The position numbers and the translations under genes are program-made. From assembly GCA_002352205.1 (NCBI GenBank), contig DEHZ01000015.1, forward strand, positions 248,001 through 312,000: a stretch of 64,000 nt of DNA. Direction: 5' to 3'. Source of the stretch: Flavobacterium sp. UBA2787. Lineage in GTDB: Bacteria > Bacteroidota > Bacteroidia > Flavobacteriales > Flavobacteriaceae. How positions within the stretch are numbered: position 1 is the first letter of the stretch; every line of letters starts with the position of its first letter. The notes beneath the pieces were generated by a model, which saw nothing but the letters and a program-made list of their open reading frames with translations, was not told where the DNA came from and made no database searches. Of the stretch, positions 39,731 to 50,983 are shown piece after piece.

Positions 39731-40234
39731 ATGAGAAAACTAAACATTTTAAAAGCTATTGTGGATTTTGTTTGGATTATGTCTTGGATAATTTTGCCGA
39801 TAATTATTATTGTGTCGATTGCAATGCTTTTTATTGATTTACCCATTAAGACTACTCTAACTATTAATGAATCAGAGTTAATGCCAGATTCTACTTATGA
39901 TAAAATTGCTTTACCGATTGGAATAGTATATTTGGGGTTATTTATTTATATACTTTTCTTTTTTAGAAAGCTACTAGTAAACTTTAAAAAGCTTATAATT
40001 TTTGATGTTGTAAATGAAGAATTGTTGGACAAAATTGGAAATTTAATATTGCTTAATGCCATACTTTATATAATAATTGATTTTATTATTCAAGCGATTA
40101 ATGGTAAACTATCAATTGAAATTGGCTACGGTCCATTTTTATCTCTTTTAGGTTTAGGATTGTTTTTTAAAGTTTTAGCCGAAGTTTTTAAAATGGGAAG
40201 AACCTATAAAGAAGAAAACGATTTAATGATTTAA
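39731..40234 (+). CDS. DUF2975 membrane protein
   Basis: 167 residues from the ATG at 39731. Four membrane segments are visible, at about 10-33, 60-80, 102-124 and 133-152. IFDVVNEELLDKIGNLILLNAILYII matches the DUF2975 family pattern. It sits in the inner membrane. The family is usually followed by a YozG-like helix-turn-helix gene, as here after 2 bases, which suggests a membrane sensor or a regulated membrane protein. No function is established. Confidence 0.82.
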   Translation: MRKLNILKAIVDFVWIMSWIILPIIIIVSIAMLFIDLPIKTTLTINESELMPDSTYDKIALPIGIVYLGLFIYILFFFRKLLVNFKKLIIFDVVNEELLDKIGNLILLNAILYIIIDFIIQAINGKLSIEIGYGPFLSLLGLGLFFKVLAEVFKMGRTYKEENDLMI

Positions 40235-40236
40235 TC

Positions 40237-40443
40237 ATGCCAATTATTGTAAACTTAGATGTTATGCTCGCTAAGCGAAAGATGCGTTCGAATGAGTTGG
40301 CCGAAAAAATTGGGATAACAACTGCTAATCTTTCTATATTAAAAACCGGAAAAGCAAAAGCAATCCGGTTTTCGACGTTGGAATTGATTTGTGAAATATT
40401 GGAATGTCAGCCGGGTGATATTATGGAATTTGTGAAGGAATAA
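40237..40443 (+). CDS. YozG-like XRE regulator
   Basis: 68 residues, a Cro/C1-type helix-turn-helix with no other domain. MLAKRKMRSNELAEKIGITTANLSILKTGKAKAIRF carries the recognition helix near TANLSILKTG, and TLELICEILECQPGDIMEF is the standard tail. This small type is paired with DUF2975 membrane genes in many bacteria. It begins 2 bases after the DUF2975 stop and is probably coexpressed. The targets are not known. Confidence 0.9.
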   Translation: MPIIVNLDVMLAKRKMRSNELAEKIGITTANLSILKTGKAKAIRFSTLELICEILECQPGDIMEFVKE

Positions 40444-40459
40444 ATGTTGTTTGAAGCAC

Positions 40460-40606
40460 AATCTACTAGCCCCGATAGAAGTGAAAAGCCTTTTGCAGGA
40501 TTGTTGCATTTTTTCTTGGCAAAAAAGAGCGACCTTGGGAGCTACTTTTTTGCCTTAGAAAAAAGCAACAAGACAAAAAAGCTTGTAACGGATAGCGGGA
40601 AATAGC
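40460..40606 (-). repeat. Dispersed flavobacterial intergenic repeat, copy 2 (inverted)
   Basis: Read on the minus strand it opens with CCCGCTATCCGTTACAAGC, continues with a T-rich and A-rich middle with two GGCAAAAAA-like blocks, then CAAAAGGC, and ends in CTATCGGGGCTAG. The ends match 18985-19150. It fills the gap between the XRE gene and atpC and has no gene. Confidence 0.65.
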
Positions 40607-40613
40607 TCATAAA

Positions 40614-40641
40614 AAAAGTCACACATTGCTGCGTGACTTTT
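40614..40641. terminator. Bidirectional terminator between XRE and atpC
   Basis: AAAAGTCAC (40614-40622) and GTGACTTTT (40633-40641) form a perfect 9-bp stem with a 10-nt loop, flanked by A- and T-runs. It ends the atpD-atpC transcript and the convergent XRE transcript. Confidence 0.8.
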
Positions 40642-40663
40642 GTATTTATTGTATTGAAAACGT

Positions 40664-40945
40664 TTAGTCGGCTAAAACGATTACTTTGTTGTCTTTCATT
40701 TCGATGGTTCCCGAATTGATTTCCAACGTGTAGGTTTGTTCGTTTAGTTTGGTAAACTTTCCGGCTACGTCTTTACTAATTTTGAAACTTGGAGCTACAA
40801 TTTTGATAGTTCCTTGGTTTAAAATAGAAACGATGGGTGCGTGATTATTTAAAATTTGAAACGAACCGTCAACGCCTGGTAGGGTGATTGAAGTGATTTC
40901 GCCTTTGAATAATGTGGCTTCCGGGGATACTATTTCTAAAATCAT
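40664..40945 (-). CDS. atpC: ATP synthase epsilon subunit, short form
   Basis: 93 residues: only the N-terminal beta sandwich of the subunit, with LEIVSPEATLFKGEI and VDGSFQILNNHAPIVSIL. The C-terminal helical hairpin that inhibits the enzyme in E. coli (139 residues) is absent, which is normal for Bacteroidetes. It links the rotor to the F1 head and lies after atpD in the same direction. Between them is a gap of 75 bases with a 7-nt repeat. The other ATP synthase genes are not in the window. Confidence 0.93.
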   Translation of the reverse strand: MILEIVSPEATLFKGEITSITLPGVDGSFQILNNHAPIVSILNQGTIKIVAPSFKISKDVAGKFTKLNEQTYTLEINSGTIEMKDNKVIVLAD

Positions 40946-40963
40946 AATTTTTGGTTTCGAGTT

Positions 40964-40984
40964 GCGGGTTACGGGTTTCGGGTT
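40964..40984. repeat. 7-nt tandem repeat (GCGGGTT, ACGGGTT, TCGGGTT)
   Basis: Three 7-base units in a row, followed by a partial one, lie in the atpC-atpD gap. They resemble the other short-period arrays of this chromosome but differ in unit. Confidence 0.6.
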
Positions 40985-41020
40985 CGACTGAACACTAAAA
41001 ATTGTAAACTGCTAACTGGT

Positions 41021-42535
<1,515 letters not shown>

Positions 42536-42593
42536 TTATGTATTTATTTAATAGCTATTTATGTTTATTTTAAACACGTCTTTTTTCAGAGTG

Positions 42594-42623
42594 CAAAGAT
42601 AATTTTTAAAAATATAAAATCAA
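42594..42623 (-). promoter_or_regulatory. Promoter of atpD-atpC (TTG-N19-TATCTTTG)
   Basis: On the minus strand TTG (plus 42621-42623), 19 bases, then TATCTTTG (plus 42594-42601). Transcription should begin near 42590, about 58 bases before the ATG. Confidence 0.75.
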
Positions 42624-42705
42624 TAGTAAACGGATGTTTTTTTTATGTTTTTTTGAAGTATTCTAAACTCAGAGTACTAAAGGATAAAAATAGTGTAGGA
42701 AAATA

Positions 42706-42733
42706 AAAAACCACCTGGTTAGAGGTGGTTTTT
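42706..42733 (-). terminator. Terminator of the SGNH lipoprotein/TonB receptor unit
   Basis: AAAAACCACCT (42706-42716) and AGGTGGTTTTT (42723-42733) form a perfect 11-bp stem with a 6-nt loop, 21 bases after the stop codon at 42754. Confidence 0.8.
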
Positions 42734-42753
42734 GTATAGATTATTTTTACTTG

Positions 42754-44289
42754 TTAGAAATTATCCGGATTTTCAGGATATAATATTCTGTAATTCCCAA
42801 GGTTTACTCCCTTGAAATTTGAACCATATTTTGCATTAATTGCTTCTAAAAACTTATTTGCGATTAAGGCATAACCTCTTGGACTGGGATGAATTCCATC
42901 TAAAGAAAATGCACCACCGGTTACAAAATTAGAAGTTAAAGTAAAATTATTAGCTGTTATACCTGCTGGTGAACTTAATTGAGTCATAATCGCTTTTGCA
43001 TCAACAAATGCGACATCATAGGTGTTTTTTGCATTTTCAATTGTTGTATTATAACCCTCTGTTGCAGCAACTATTTCTGCTACTTCAGTTGGAATTAGAA
43101 CATATCTATCCGGCAAAGGAAAAGTTATACCTAATTGACCTAAAGTAGGTGATGGTGAAGAAACCCCATCTTGAGCCACGTTAGGACTTTGACCAATTCT
43201 AGAACTTGCACTCAAACAAATTAAATCTGTTGGTAAAGTTTGTCTAGCCTGACCAAAAACTTGACCAAAAGCAGTTGCTGTTGGAACATCAAGACCACCT
43301 CCAACAAGAACAGCTGTTAACTGTGCTGACAAATCAGCTAAAGTTTCATCTCTCATTAACATTGGATTATTATCAGTAGTTGAAAGAAGATTAATTCTAT
43401 CTCCTTGTCCTAAAAAAGTAAGAGCATTTTTCAATGGCCCATATAATTGTGCATTTAAAAGAGGAACTAAACTATTTCCACCAACAGTTAAATTAGCTTG
43501 AGTTAACTGATTGTATTTTATTACATAAAAATGAGGTAAAGTAGTCACAGGAGGTAAATTTGCAATAACACCTTTTCTGCCACCAGCAGTTAATTCTGCC
43601 ATCAATTGATTGTAGGTAGCATCGAATACAGCTTGTGGTGTTAATGGATTAAGACTTGCATCACCTCCTGCAGTTGCATATCCTAATTCATCGTTACCAC
43701 CTATCCAAAGTGAAAAAAAGGTTGGATCTTGTGCCAATGCATCTTGTAAAACAGTTGTAGATGGACTGGACGCCATTCTAGCGAAATAAGGATTTCCGGC
43801 TGAACTTCCATAACCTGGAAAAGTTAAGTGAAAACTTTTTGCACCTGGAATTCCAAAATTGTTGTAAGATCCCGGAATTGTTGCAGAAATATCTGTGCCT
43901 GAAACACCTGAAACTGGTAACGGTGTACTTGTTGCTGCATTAAACCATAATCTTGGTCCAAATTGTGGTATTTGAACACCTCCCGAACTAAATCCACCAA
44001 CATTATCGACCATAAAAGGAATTTTAAACTCTCCTCCGCCAACTAATGAAAACTGGCTTGCTAATATATTTGGATAGGAAAATTTTTGTCCTTCTTCAAA
44101 CAACGCATTATCTGAAAAACCAGCCGCAAAAGAATCTCCTATAGCTACATAATTAGAAAAATCTGCACTTCCTGAAGTTAAAGGTTGTCCATCAGCTGTG
44201 TCATTTACAACAGCTACATCGTCGTCACTACAAGCCATCATGGTTAATGCAACCAATAACAGCCATTTATTATTTTTTATCATTTTCAT
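42754..44289 (-). CDS. SGNH/GDSL-family lipoprotein hydrolase
   Basis: 511 residues. The leader ends in MMAC, a lipobox with Cys20, so it is a lipoprotein. VAIGDSFAAG (Ser53) is block I of the SGNH family, LWIGGNDELGY is block III with the Asn, and FSLDGIHPSPRGYALI (Asp464, His467) is block V. It should be an esterase or lipase on the outer membrane. It follows the TonB receptor gene by 19 bases on the same strand, so hydrolase and receptor are probably one uptake unit. An inner ATG, at residue 3, could also be the start. Confidence 0.88.
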   Translation of the reverse strand: MKMIKNNKWLLLVALTMMACSDDDVAVVNDTADGQPLTSGSADFSNYVAIGDSFAAGFSDNALFEEGQKFSYPNILASQFSLVGGGEFKIPFMVDNVGGFSSGGVQIPQFGPRLWFNAATSTPLPVSGVSGTDISATIPGSYNNFGIPGAKSFHLTFPGYGSSAGNPYFARMASSPSTTVLQDALAQDPTFFSLWIGGNDELGYATAGGDASLNPLTPQAVFDATYNQLMAELTAGGRKGVIANLPPVTTLPHFYVIKYNQLTQANLTVGGNSLVPLLNAQLYGPLKNALTFLGQGDRINLLSTTDNNPMLMRDETLADLSAQLTAVLVGGGLDVPTATAFGQVFGQARQTLPTDLICLSASSRIGQSPNVAQDGVSSPSPTLGQLGITFPLPDRYVLIPTEVAEIVAATEGYNTTIENAKNTYDVAFVDAKAIMTQLSSPAGITANNFTLTSNFVTGGAFSLDGIHPSPRGYALIANKFLEAINAKYGSNFKGVNLGNYRILYPENPDNF

Positions 44290-44308
44290 TTATTTTAAAA
44301 TTGGTTCA

Positions 44309-47188
44309 TTATTGATTAATAGTTAATCCAACAAAGAATTGTTGTCCGATTGCTCCTGCTCCTAACACTTGAATGTACTCTTGTCCGCCAAGGTTAGTTG
44401 CACCAACTTTTACAATTGTTTTTAATTTTGGAATAGCGTAGTTGATTTGAGCATCAATAACGGTTGCTTCTTCAATTGTACCGTCTACAAAAGTGGATTG
44501 CCATAAATATTCTGAGTTCCATCTTGCACTAACATTAAATCCAAAATTTTTGAATAATTTGTCATTACTGATTGATCCTTTTACTCTGTGTTTTGGTGTA
44601 TTGAAACCAGCTTCGAAACTTGGATCTAATGCTTGGTCAAAGCTAAATTCAGCATAATTATAATTTGCTCCTAACTCAAAATCTTTGTAAACTTTAGTTG
44701 AAAGACCAAGACCAAAACCTAATGATTTGATTTCAATATCTGTGTTTGTATACAACTGATAAGCTCTGATATTTCCGGTTTGAATAGCATGTAATGTTTG
44801 AAAACCAGCATCAGTTGGTCCTGCACCTGGATTTGGAGAATCTTGTGCTGTTCCATACAAAGGTGCAACTACGTTAAGATTTCCAATAAAATCATTGTAA
44901 ATATTATAATATCCATTAATATCGTAAGAGAAATTTTCAAACTGACCTCTGTATCCTAATTCAAATGCTTTTACAGTTTCAGGTTTAACTAAATCTACAT
45001 CCGTTCTTCTTAATAAAGCTGAAGCAGCGACCGGATCTGACCCTGCTAAGGCAGCAAATGCTTGTACAGATGTGGCAGTGTATGAGTTGTAGTAAGCATT
45101 TTGTCCCGTTAACACTACTGAACTACCTCCTGCGAAAAATTGTCCTTCAGCAGTAGATACAGGTAATGTTTCACTATAACGATCTAAGTTATCCGGTGCA
45201 GAACCAATTAAAACAGCATTACCCACATTGAATCCAATATATTGATCTTGCGTAGTTGGGTTACGGAAACCTGTTTGGAAAGATGCTCTAAAGTTGTGGT
45301 TTTTTCTTTCATCTGGAGAGAATACTAATGAAACTCTCGGAGAATAATTCCCGTCAAAATTTTGACTTTTATCATAGCGAACAGAACCTGTAAATTTTAA
45401 TTTATCCTCTAAAAATTTCTTTTGAATTTGAGTATAAACTCCGTATTCTTCATAATCAATTCCGCCAAATTCAGGTGTATCTGTATAGATTCTTCCAAAT
45501 GAATTCAAATCATAAATTCTGTATGAACCCCCAACTTGAATTTCTGCAAATTTTAAAATATCTCTAAAGTTGTAATTGGCATCTGCATGATAAATTTTAG
45601 AGTTATCTACTAATTTAGACCCTGTTAAAACATCAGGATCAGCAATTACTTGATTAAATGCATTTATAAATTCAGGTGTTCCCGGTAAAAATCTTCCGGT
45701 ATCGGCAATAGTTCTAGCCGAAGCATGTGCTTGACTTGGTGTAGCACCTCCCAAAGTAGATTGTACGTAAGTTGCAGCGTATTGACCAAACCAAGTTGAA
45801 TCCGGCTTCCATCTTCTGTTAACATTTACTGCTGTAAATTCCATGTCATATGAATTACCACCATCTTCTGAAGTTACATATCCTCTTGCGAAGAAATTTT
45901 TACCTACAACTTCAAGTTTATGCTGTTGCATTTCAAATCCGTTTAAGTAATATCTGTTTGCTCCTTGGTAAACCGTATTACCAAATCCAAATTTACTTTG
46001 CCAAATAAACTCAATATCTTTTGCCCACTCAGTACTTCCGGTTGCCCATGGTTTCAAGTGCAAAGAAAAATCTATTTTGGCGTTTCTTACTTTATTATCT
46101 GTGATATCAACTTCATTGTAACCCGTTCTGGAAACATTTTGATTAGGCAAAACAGCATTAAAAACAGTAAATTGAGCAGGTGTGATTACTCCGGCATTTA
46201 ACATAGCAGAGGCAACACTTTTTATATTGGTGGAAACAACATCACCATAAACATTAATACCATTATAATTTGGATCTGTTCTATCAACGCCTATATTATT
46301 TACTAAATCTTTATCTCTATAGTCTGTGGCATACCAATCTGTTCCACTCATAAAAGTAAAGTTTGCTTTAGCCGCAAAATGAGGAGTAAATGCTTTTGCA
46401 GCTCTTACTCCGTAATCATAATATAAATTGTTTCCGGCAGCTTCTTGACTGGTTTGTCCAACTTTTGCATAAGCACTTATTCCTTGGTGTGTAAATGGGC
46501 TCTTACTAGTCATGAACAAAATACCGTTAAACGCATTTGCACCATATAATGCAGAAGATGCTCCGGGTAGAAGCTCAACGCTAGCAACATCAATTTCGGA
46601 AACACCAATTAAATTTCCTAACACAAAGTTTAATAATGGTGATGAATTATCCATTCCATCAACCAATTGCATGAAACGAGTGTTGGCAACTGTAGCAAAA
46701 CCTCTGGTGTTGATTGATTTGAAAGACATACTACTTGTATTCATATGTACTTCTTTTAAGTTTTCAAGACCATCATAAAATGAAACTGAAGCCGATTTTT
46801 TGATATCCTTTATACTCATTCTTTCAATCGTGACCGGTGATTCTCTAACCCTTTCAGGTGCTCTTGAAGCAGAAATTACAATTTCGTCTAATCTTGTTTC
46901 TTCCTCGGCTAAAACAGCATTTACTTTTTGGTTGTTAGACCTGATTTCTTCAGTTTTGGTCGAGAAACCAATCGAAGAAATTTCAATCGAAAAAGGCGGC
47001 TTTTTTTGGGTCGTTAAGGTGAAGTTTCCGTCAAAGTCGGATGTTGTACCAATGGCTTCGCCAACAATTTTGATGTTAGCTCCAGGAATTGGTTGATTGG
47101 TATTGTCAACCACTTTTCCTGTTATTGTTGTTTGAGCAAAAGAAATGCTACAAAAAAACAATGTGAGAAGAATTAATTTCAATTTCAT
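44309..47188 (-). CDS. TonB-dependent receptor with carboxypeptidase-like N-domain
   Basis: 959 residues. MKLKLILLTLFFCSISFAQ is the signal peptide. Residues about 20-95 are a CarboxypepD_reg domain (ITGKVVDNTNQPIPGANIKI to ISSIGFSTKTEEI). The plug domain (about 105-235) has DEIVISASRAPERVRESP as the TonB-box region and VASVELLPGASSALYGANAFNGILF. The rest is a 22-strand barrel, ending in FFVGLTINQ. It imports a ligand across the outer membrane with TonB energy. It is not a SusC/SusD pair; the neighbour is a SGNH hydrolase lipoprotein instead. Confidence 0.93.
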   Translation of the reverse strand: MKLKLILLTLFFCSISFAQTTITGKVVDNTNQPIPGANIKIVGEAIGTTSDFDGNFTLTTQKKPPFSIEISSIGFSTKTEEIRSNNQKVNAVLAEEETRLDEIVISASRAPERVRESPVTIERMSIKDIKKSASVSFYDGLENLKEVHMNTSSMSFKSINTRGFATVANTRFMQLVDGMDNSSPLLNFVLGNLIGVSEIDVASVELLPGASSALYGANAFNGILFMTSKSPFTHQGISAYAKVGQTSQEAAGNNLYYDYGVRAAKAFTPHFAAKANFTFMSGTDWYATDYRDKDLVNNIGVDRTDPNYNGINVYGDVVSTNIKSVASAMLNAGVITPAQFTVFNAVLPNQNVSRTGYNEVDITDNKVRNAKIDFSLHLKPWATGSTEWAKDIEFIWQSKFGFGNTVYQGANRYYLNGFEMQQHKLEVVGKNFFARGYVTSEDGGNSYDMEFTAVNVNRRWKPDSTWFGQYAATYVQSTLGGATPSQAHASARTIADTGRFLPGTPEFINAFNQVIADPDVLTGSKLVDNSKIYHADANYNFRDILKFAEIQVGGSYRIYDLNSFGRIYTDTPEFGGIDYEEYGVYTQIQKKFLEDKLKFTGSVRYDKSQNFDGNYSPRVSLVFSPDERKNHNFRASFQTGFRNPTTQDQYIGFNVGNAVLIGSAPDNLDRYSETLPVSTAEGQFFAGGSSVVLTGQNAYYNSYTATSVQAFAALAGSDPVAASALLRRTDVDLVKPETVKAFELGYRGQFENFSYDINGYYNIYNDFIGNLNVVAPLYGTAQDSPNPGAGPTDAGFQTLHAIQTGNIRAYQLYTNTDIEIKSLGFGLGLSTKVYKDFELGANYNYAEFSFDQALDPSFEAGFNTPKHRVKGSISNDKLFKNFGFNVSARWNSEYLWQSTFVDGTIEEATVIDAQINYAIPKLKTIVKVGATNLGGQEYIQVLGAGAIGQQFFVGLTINQ

Positions 47189-47433
47189 AAAGTTAGAGTT
47201 TTTGTTAGTTTACGTTACCAAAGTACAAATATTTTTGATATTTATAAAAAATAGGAAGAAATTTATCATAATTACTAATTTTATATTCTCATTTTTAAAT
47301 TATTCTCAGTGCTTTTTATTGAATAATATTTAAGAATTTAATAAAATCGATAAAATTTACTATGCGTTCATATAATTTTTTAAGCTTTAGTTAACAATTT
47401 AGCAACTTTATCGAGGAATCTAAAAAAAACAAA

Positions 47434-47460
47434 AAAAGCGAACATTTAATGTCCGCTTTT
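47434..47460 (-). terminator. Terminator of glmS
   Basis: AAAAGCGAACAT (47434-47445) pairs with ATGTCCGCTTTT (47449-47460), with one A-C mismatch and a 3-nt loop. It lies 23 bases after the glmS stop, and the minus strand continues with T. The rest of the gap 47189-47433 shows no gene. Confidence 0.7.
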
Positions 47461-47482
47461 GTATAAAATTGTAAAAAAAGAT

Positions 47483-49330
47483 TTATTCTACTGTAACCGA
47501 TTTGGCTAAATTTCTTGGTTGATCTACATTACAACCTCTCATAACTGCAATGTGGTAAGAAAGTAATTGTAATGGAATGGTTGTTAATAATGGTGAAAGA
47601 GCATCTGATGTTTCCGGAATTTCGATTACGTGGTCTGCTAACTCACGAACTTGTGTATCTCCTTTAGTTACAACGGCAATAATTTTTCCGCTTCTGGATT
47701 TAATTTCCTGAATATTGCTTACAACTTTATCATAATGACCCATTTTTGGAGCAATTACAACAACCGGCATTGATTCATCAATTAGAGCGATTGGTCCGTG
47801 TTTCATCTCTGCTGCAGGATAACCTTCGGCGTGAATGTATGATATCTCTTTTAATTTCAATGCACCTTCTAAAGCTACCGGGAAATTATATCCTCTACCT
47901 AAATATAAACAATTTGGAGAATCTTTGTAAATTCCGGCAATTTCTTTAGCCATATCATTGGTTTCAAGTGCTTCAGCCACTTTGTCCGGAATCATTTCTA
48001 ATTCTAATAAATAACGGTGATAGTCAGAATTTGACATTGTTCCTTTTGCTTTTGCTAAACGTAATGCAATCAACGTTAACACTGTAATTTGTGTTGTAAA
48101 TGCTTTTGTTGAAGCTACTCCGATTTCCGGACCGGCGTGCGTGTAAGCACCAGCATCGGTTTCTCTTGAAATAGATGAACCAACTACGTTACATACACCA
48201 AAAACAAACGCACCGTTTTCTTTGGCTAATTTAATAGCTGCTAAAGTATCGGCTGTTTCACCTGATTGAGAAATAGCGACAACGATATCTTTTTTATTAA
48301 TGATTGGGTTTCTGTATCTGAATTCAGATGCATACTCTACTTCCACGGGAATTCTTGCAAATTCTTCAAAAATGTATTCTGCTACTAATCCGGCATGCCA
48401 TGAAGTTCCGCATGCAACTATAATAATACGTTCGGCATTTAGGAATTTTTCTAAATTATCTTCAATTCCGGCCATTTGAATAATTCCTTTGTTTGAAAGT
48501 AATCTTCCTCTGTATGTATCTTTTATAACATTTGGTTGCTCATAGATTTCTTTAAGCATGAAATGATCGTAACCACCTTTTTCAATTTGCTCCAAGTTCA
48601 TTTTTAATTCTTGAACATACGGATCTACTAAGGTATCATCTTTAATTTTACGTACTTTAATTGGTTTATGTAAACGAACGATGGCCATTTCCTCATCCTC
48701 CAAATAAATAGCATTAGAAGTATATTCGATAAATGGAGAAGCATCTGAAGCTACAAAAAATTCGCCATCGCCAATTCCAATCGCTAATGGACTTCCTAAA
48801 CGTGCTACTACAATTTCGTCTGGTTTATTCTTATCAAAAACTGCAATTGCATAAGCTCCAACAACCTGGTTTAAAGCAACTTGAACAGCTTTTCCTAATT
48901 TTAGATTTTCTTTTTTCTGAACGTCTTCAATTAAATTAACTAAAACTTCAGTATCTGTATCCGAATGAAATACAAAACCTCTTTTAATTAATTCTTTTTT
49001 TAACGGCTCATAATTTTCAATGATTCCGTTATGAATAATGGCAAGATTTCCTGAATTTGATAAATGTGGATGAGAATTCACATCATTTGGCACACCATGA
49101 GTGGCCCAACGTGTATGTCCCATTCCGATAGATCCGAAAAAATTATTATCTTTTGCAGAAACTTCTTCTAAATCTGTTACTTTTCCTTTTGTTTTTGAAA
49201 TTTTAAGGTCTTTGCCATCATGAAGCATGATCCCGGCACTGTCATAGCCTCTGTATTCTAAACGCTTAAGTCCCTTTATAACAATTGAATAAGCGTCTCT
49301 TTTTCCAATATATCCAACAATTCCACACAT
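47483..49330 (-). CDS. glmS: Glutamine-fructose-6-phosphate aminotransferase
   Basis: 615 residues. MCGIVGYIGKRDA puts the nucleophile Cys at position 2. The N-terminal glutaminase domain has GHTRWATHGVPNDVNSHPH. Two SIS domains (about 285-420 and 460-600) include CGTSWHAGLVAEYIFEE, ISQSGETADTL and AEMKHGPIALID. It makes glucosamine-6-phosphate, the first step toward UDP-GlcNAc for peptidoglycan and LPS. The gene order GT5, DUF4270, glmS with panC divergent is a known cluster in Flavobacteriaceae. Confidence 0.97.
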   Translation of the reverse strand: MCGIVGYIGKRDAYSIVIKGLKRLEYRGYDSAGIMLHDGKDLKISKTKGKVTDLEEVSAKDNNFFGSIGMGHTRWATHGVPNDVNSHPHLSNSGNLAIIHNGIIENYEPLKKELIKRGFVFHSDTDTEVLVNLIEDVQKKENLKLGKAVQVALNQVVGAYAIAVFDKNKPDEIVVARLGSPLAIGIGDGEFFVASDASPFIEYTSNAIYLEDEEMAIVRLHKPIKVRKIKDDTLVDPYVQELKMNLEQIEKGGYDHFMLKEIYEQPNVIKDTYRGRLLSNKGIIQMAGIEDNLEKFLNAERIIIVACGTSWHAGLVAEYIFEEFARIPVEVEYASEFRYRNPIINKKDIVVAISQSGETADTLAAIKLAKENGAFVFGVCNVVGSSISRETDAGAYTHAGPEIGVASTKAFTTQITVLTLIALRLAKAKGTMSNSDYHRYLLELEMIPDKVAEALETNDMAKEIAGIYKDSPNCLYLGRGYNFPVALEGALKLKEISYIHAEGYPAAEMKHGPIALIDESMPVVVIAPKMGHYDKVVSNIQEIKSRSGKIIAVVTKGDTQVRELADHVIEIPETSDALSPLLTTIPLQLLSYHIAVMRGCNVDQPRNLAKSVTVE

Positions 49331-49341
49331 ACGTTTTCTAT

Positions 49342-50967
49342 TTAGTCAGGTTTGGTATAATAAATTTCTAATCGTAATCTTTGATCCAAAGGTACAGAAG
49401 ATTTGCTTCCGTACAACACTGTTCCAAAAGGATTCATTATAGAGGCAATTGGCACTTCTTTAATGCCTGCTAATGATTGATTTTTTAAATTATAATTTCC
49501 AATATTGCCTATTGCTTCAGTAACCACCAACCCTAATCTAACATTCGTAGAATCGGCATTTTTTAGTAAATTAGCGATATGGTTAGTAATTCTGATTTTA
49601 TAGGTTACACCTTTTTCATCTTCCAATTTAATAATACCATCGTGAACTAATTTCCCGTATTTTGGTTTGGAAGAATTCACAGTAAAATCATTGTAATAAT
49701 CAAACAAGGGCCTTTTATTATCTAAATCATACAAGTATATTCTGTCCGGTTCTTTGTTGTTTCCCATCGCATCACGATCAATTCTAAAAGTCAAGTTGGC
49801 TTCGTTAATTAACCATCCATTGGCTCTATATTGTTCTAATTCTGCAGATTCTCCATCTTCATTACGTCCAAATAAATCGATAACAGCCATTGAACCGGCA
49901 CCACCGTTTATATACAAACGTTCGTCGCCTTGTGCCGCATCAGCAGAAGTTAATGCATTAGAATAATTTGTGGTTCTTTCTTGACTTGTTAAACTTACTG
50001 TATTTCCTGTGAGAGTAAGTTCTAACGTTTTATCTTCTGTAGTATCGGTTGTTTCATCATTATCATCTTGCTGTTCATAATTTATAGTAATTTTTCCACC
50101 ACTAAAATTAATCATAGCAAGAGCATTTCCATTGGGCTCAACATCTGAAGCCTCCACTTTAAAATATAGACCTCGGAAATAATCTTTAAAAACATTATTG
50201 TTCACTAACTTATTTTGGTCATAACCACCAATAATTTTCTTTTGAAAAAAATCTTTATTTAATTTCAGATAAATCCCGGGAGCAGATTTTGTTGTTGTTT
50301 CTTCCCCTTCATCATCAACTGTGGTAACTGAAATTTCCGCAGGATTAAAAAAGAATTGATCGTTTTGAGCAACATTAGCATCATTATTTAAACGTTCACC
50401 ATGCGGAATAGATGTTCCATCAGCAGCAGCTCCTCTTTTATTATTTTCAAAATCTGAAAACTGATCTGAATAATATTTTTGTGCCTGTGCAAATTGCGTA
50501 TTTGGATCGAAATCTCTTAAAAAATAACCATTTTCAAAAACGCTTAATTTTAATTTAGAGGTTCCATATACGGAGTCAAGCTCATACGTTGCAACTCCTT
50601 CAGCATTAGTTGTCCCTTTTGTACTAAAATAAGGAATATAAAGAATCACATCCTTAATTACAGGTTCTGGGTTGAACGTTGGAGCAGTTGTTGGCAATGT
50701 TACTTGCGTTACAAAATGAGCAGTGGTTTTACCAAAGGTAGTATTATGATAAATCCCTAATGGGTTAATAGTTAAATTATTCGTTTGAACAGCACCTAAA
50801 TCTTGATTAAAAGCGGTTACAGTAGCCTCATAATCTTTTATGCCAAACTGAAAATGATCGTCGCCGATTACATTGCCACCAATTGTATTAAAATCTTTAT
50901 CACACGAAAAAAGTGATAAAGCAAGCACAGCAACAGAAGTATATTGTATTAATTTTTTTGAAATCAT
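49342..50967 (-). CDS. DUF4270 family lipoprotein
   Basis: 541 residues. MISKKLIQYTSVAVLALSLFSC ends in a lipobox (LFSC, Cys22), so it is a lipoprotein. The pattern GIKDYEATVTAFNQDLGAVQTNNL, LGIYHNTTFGKTTAHFVTQV, and the late RIDRDAMGNNKEPDRIYLYDL with EIYYTKPD is that of DUF4270, a long beta-rich family of unknown function. It lies 16 bases after the GT5 gene and 11 before glmS, so it probably belongs with them. A role in the outer-membrane or carbohydrate pathway is likely but not proven. Confidence 0.85.
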   Translation of the reverse strand: MISKKLIQYTSVAVLALSLFSCDKDFNTIGGNVIGDDHFQFGIKDYEATVTAFNQDLGAVQTNNLTINPLGIYHNTTFGKTTAHFVTQVTLPTTAPTFNPEPVIKDVILYIPYFSTKGTTNAEGVATYELDSVYGTSKLKLSVFENGYFLRDFDPNTQFAQAQKYYSDQFSDFENNKRGAAADGTSIPHGERLNNDANVAQNDQFFFNPAEISVTTVDDEGEETTTKSAPGIYLKLNKDFFQKKIIGGYDQNKLVNNNVFKDYFRGLYFKVEASDVEPNGNALAMINFSGGKITINYEQQDDNDETTDTTEDKTLELTLTGNTVSLTSQERTTNYSNALTSADAAQGDERLYINGGAGSMAVIDLFGRNEDGESAELEQYRANGWLINEANLTFRIDRDAMGNNKEPDRIYLYDLDNKRPLFDYYNDFTVNSSKPKYGKLVHDGIIKLEDEKGVTYKIRITNHIANLLKNADSTNVRLGLVVTEAIGNIGNYNLKNQSLAGIKEVPIASIMNPFGTVLYGSKSSVPLDQRLRLEIYYTKPD

Positions 50968-50983
50968 TTGAAATAAATAAAAT

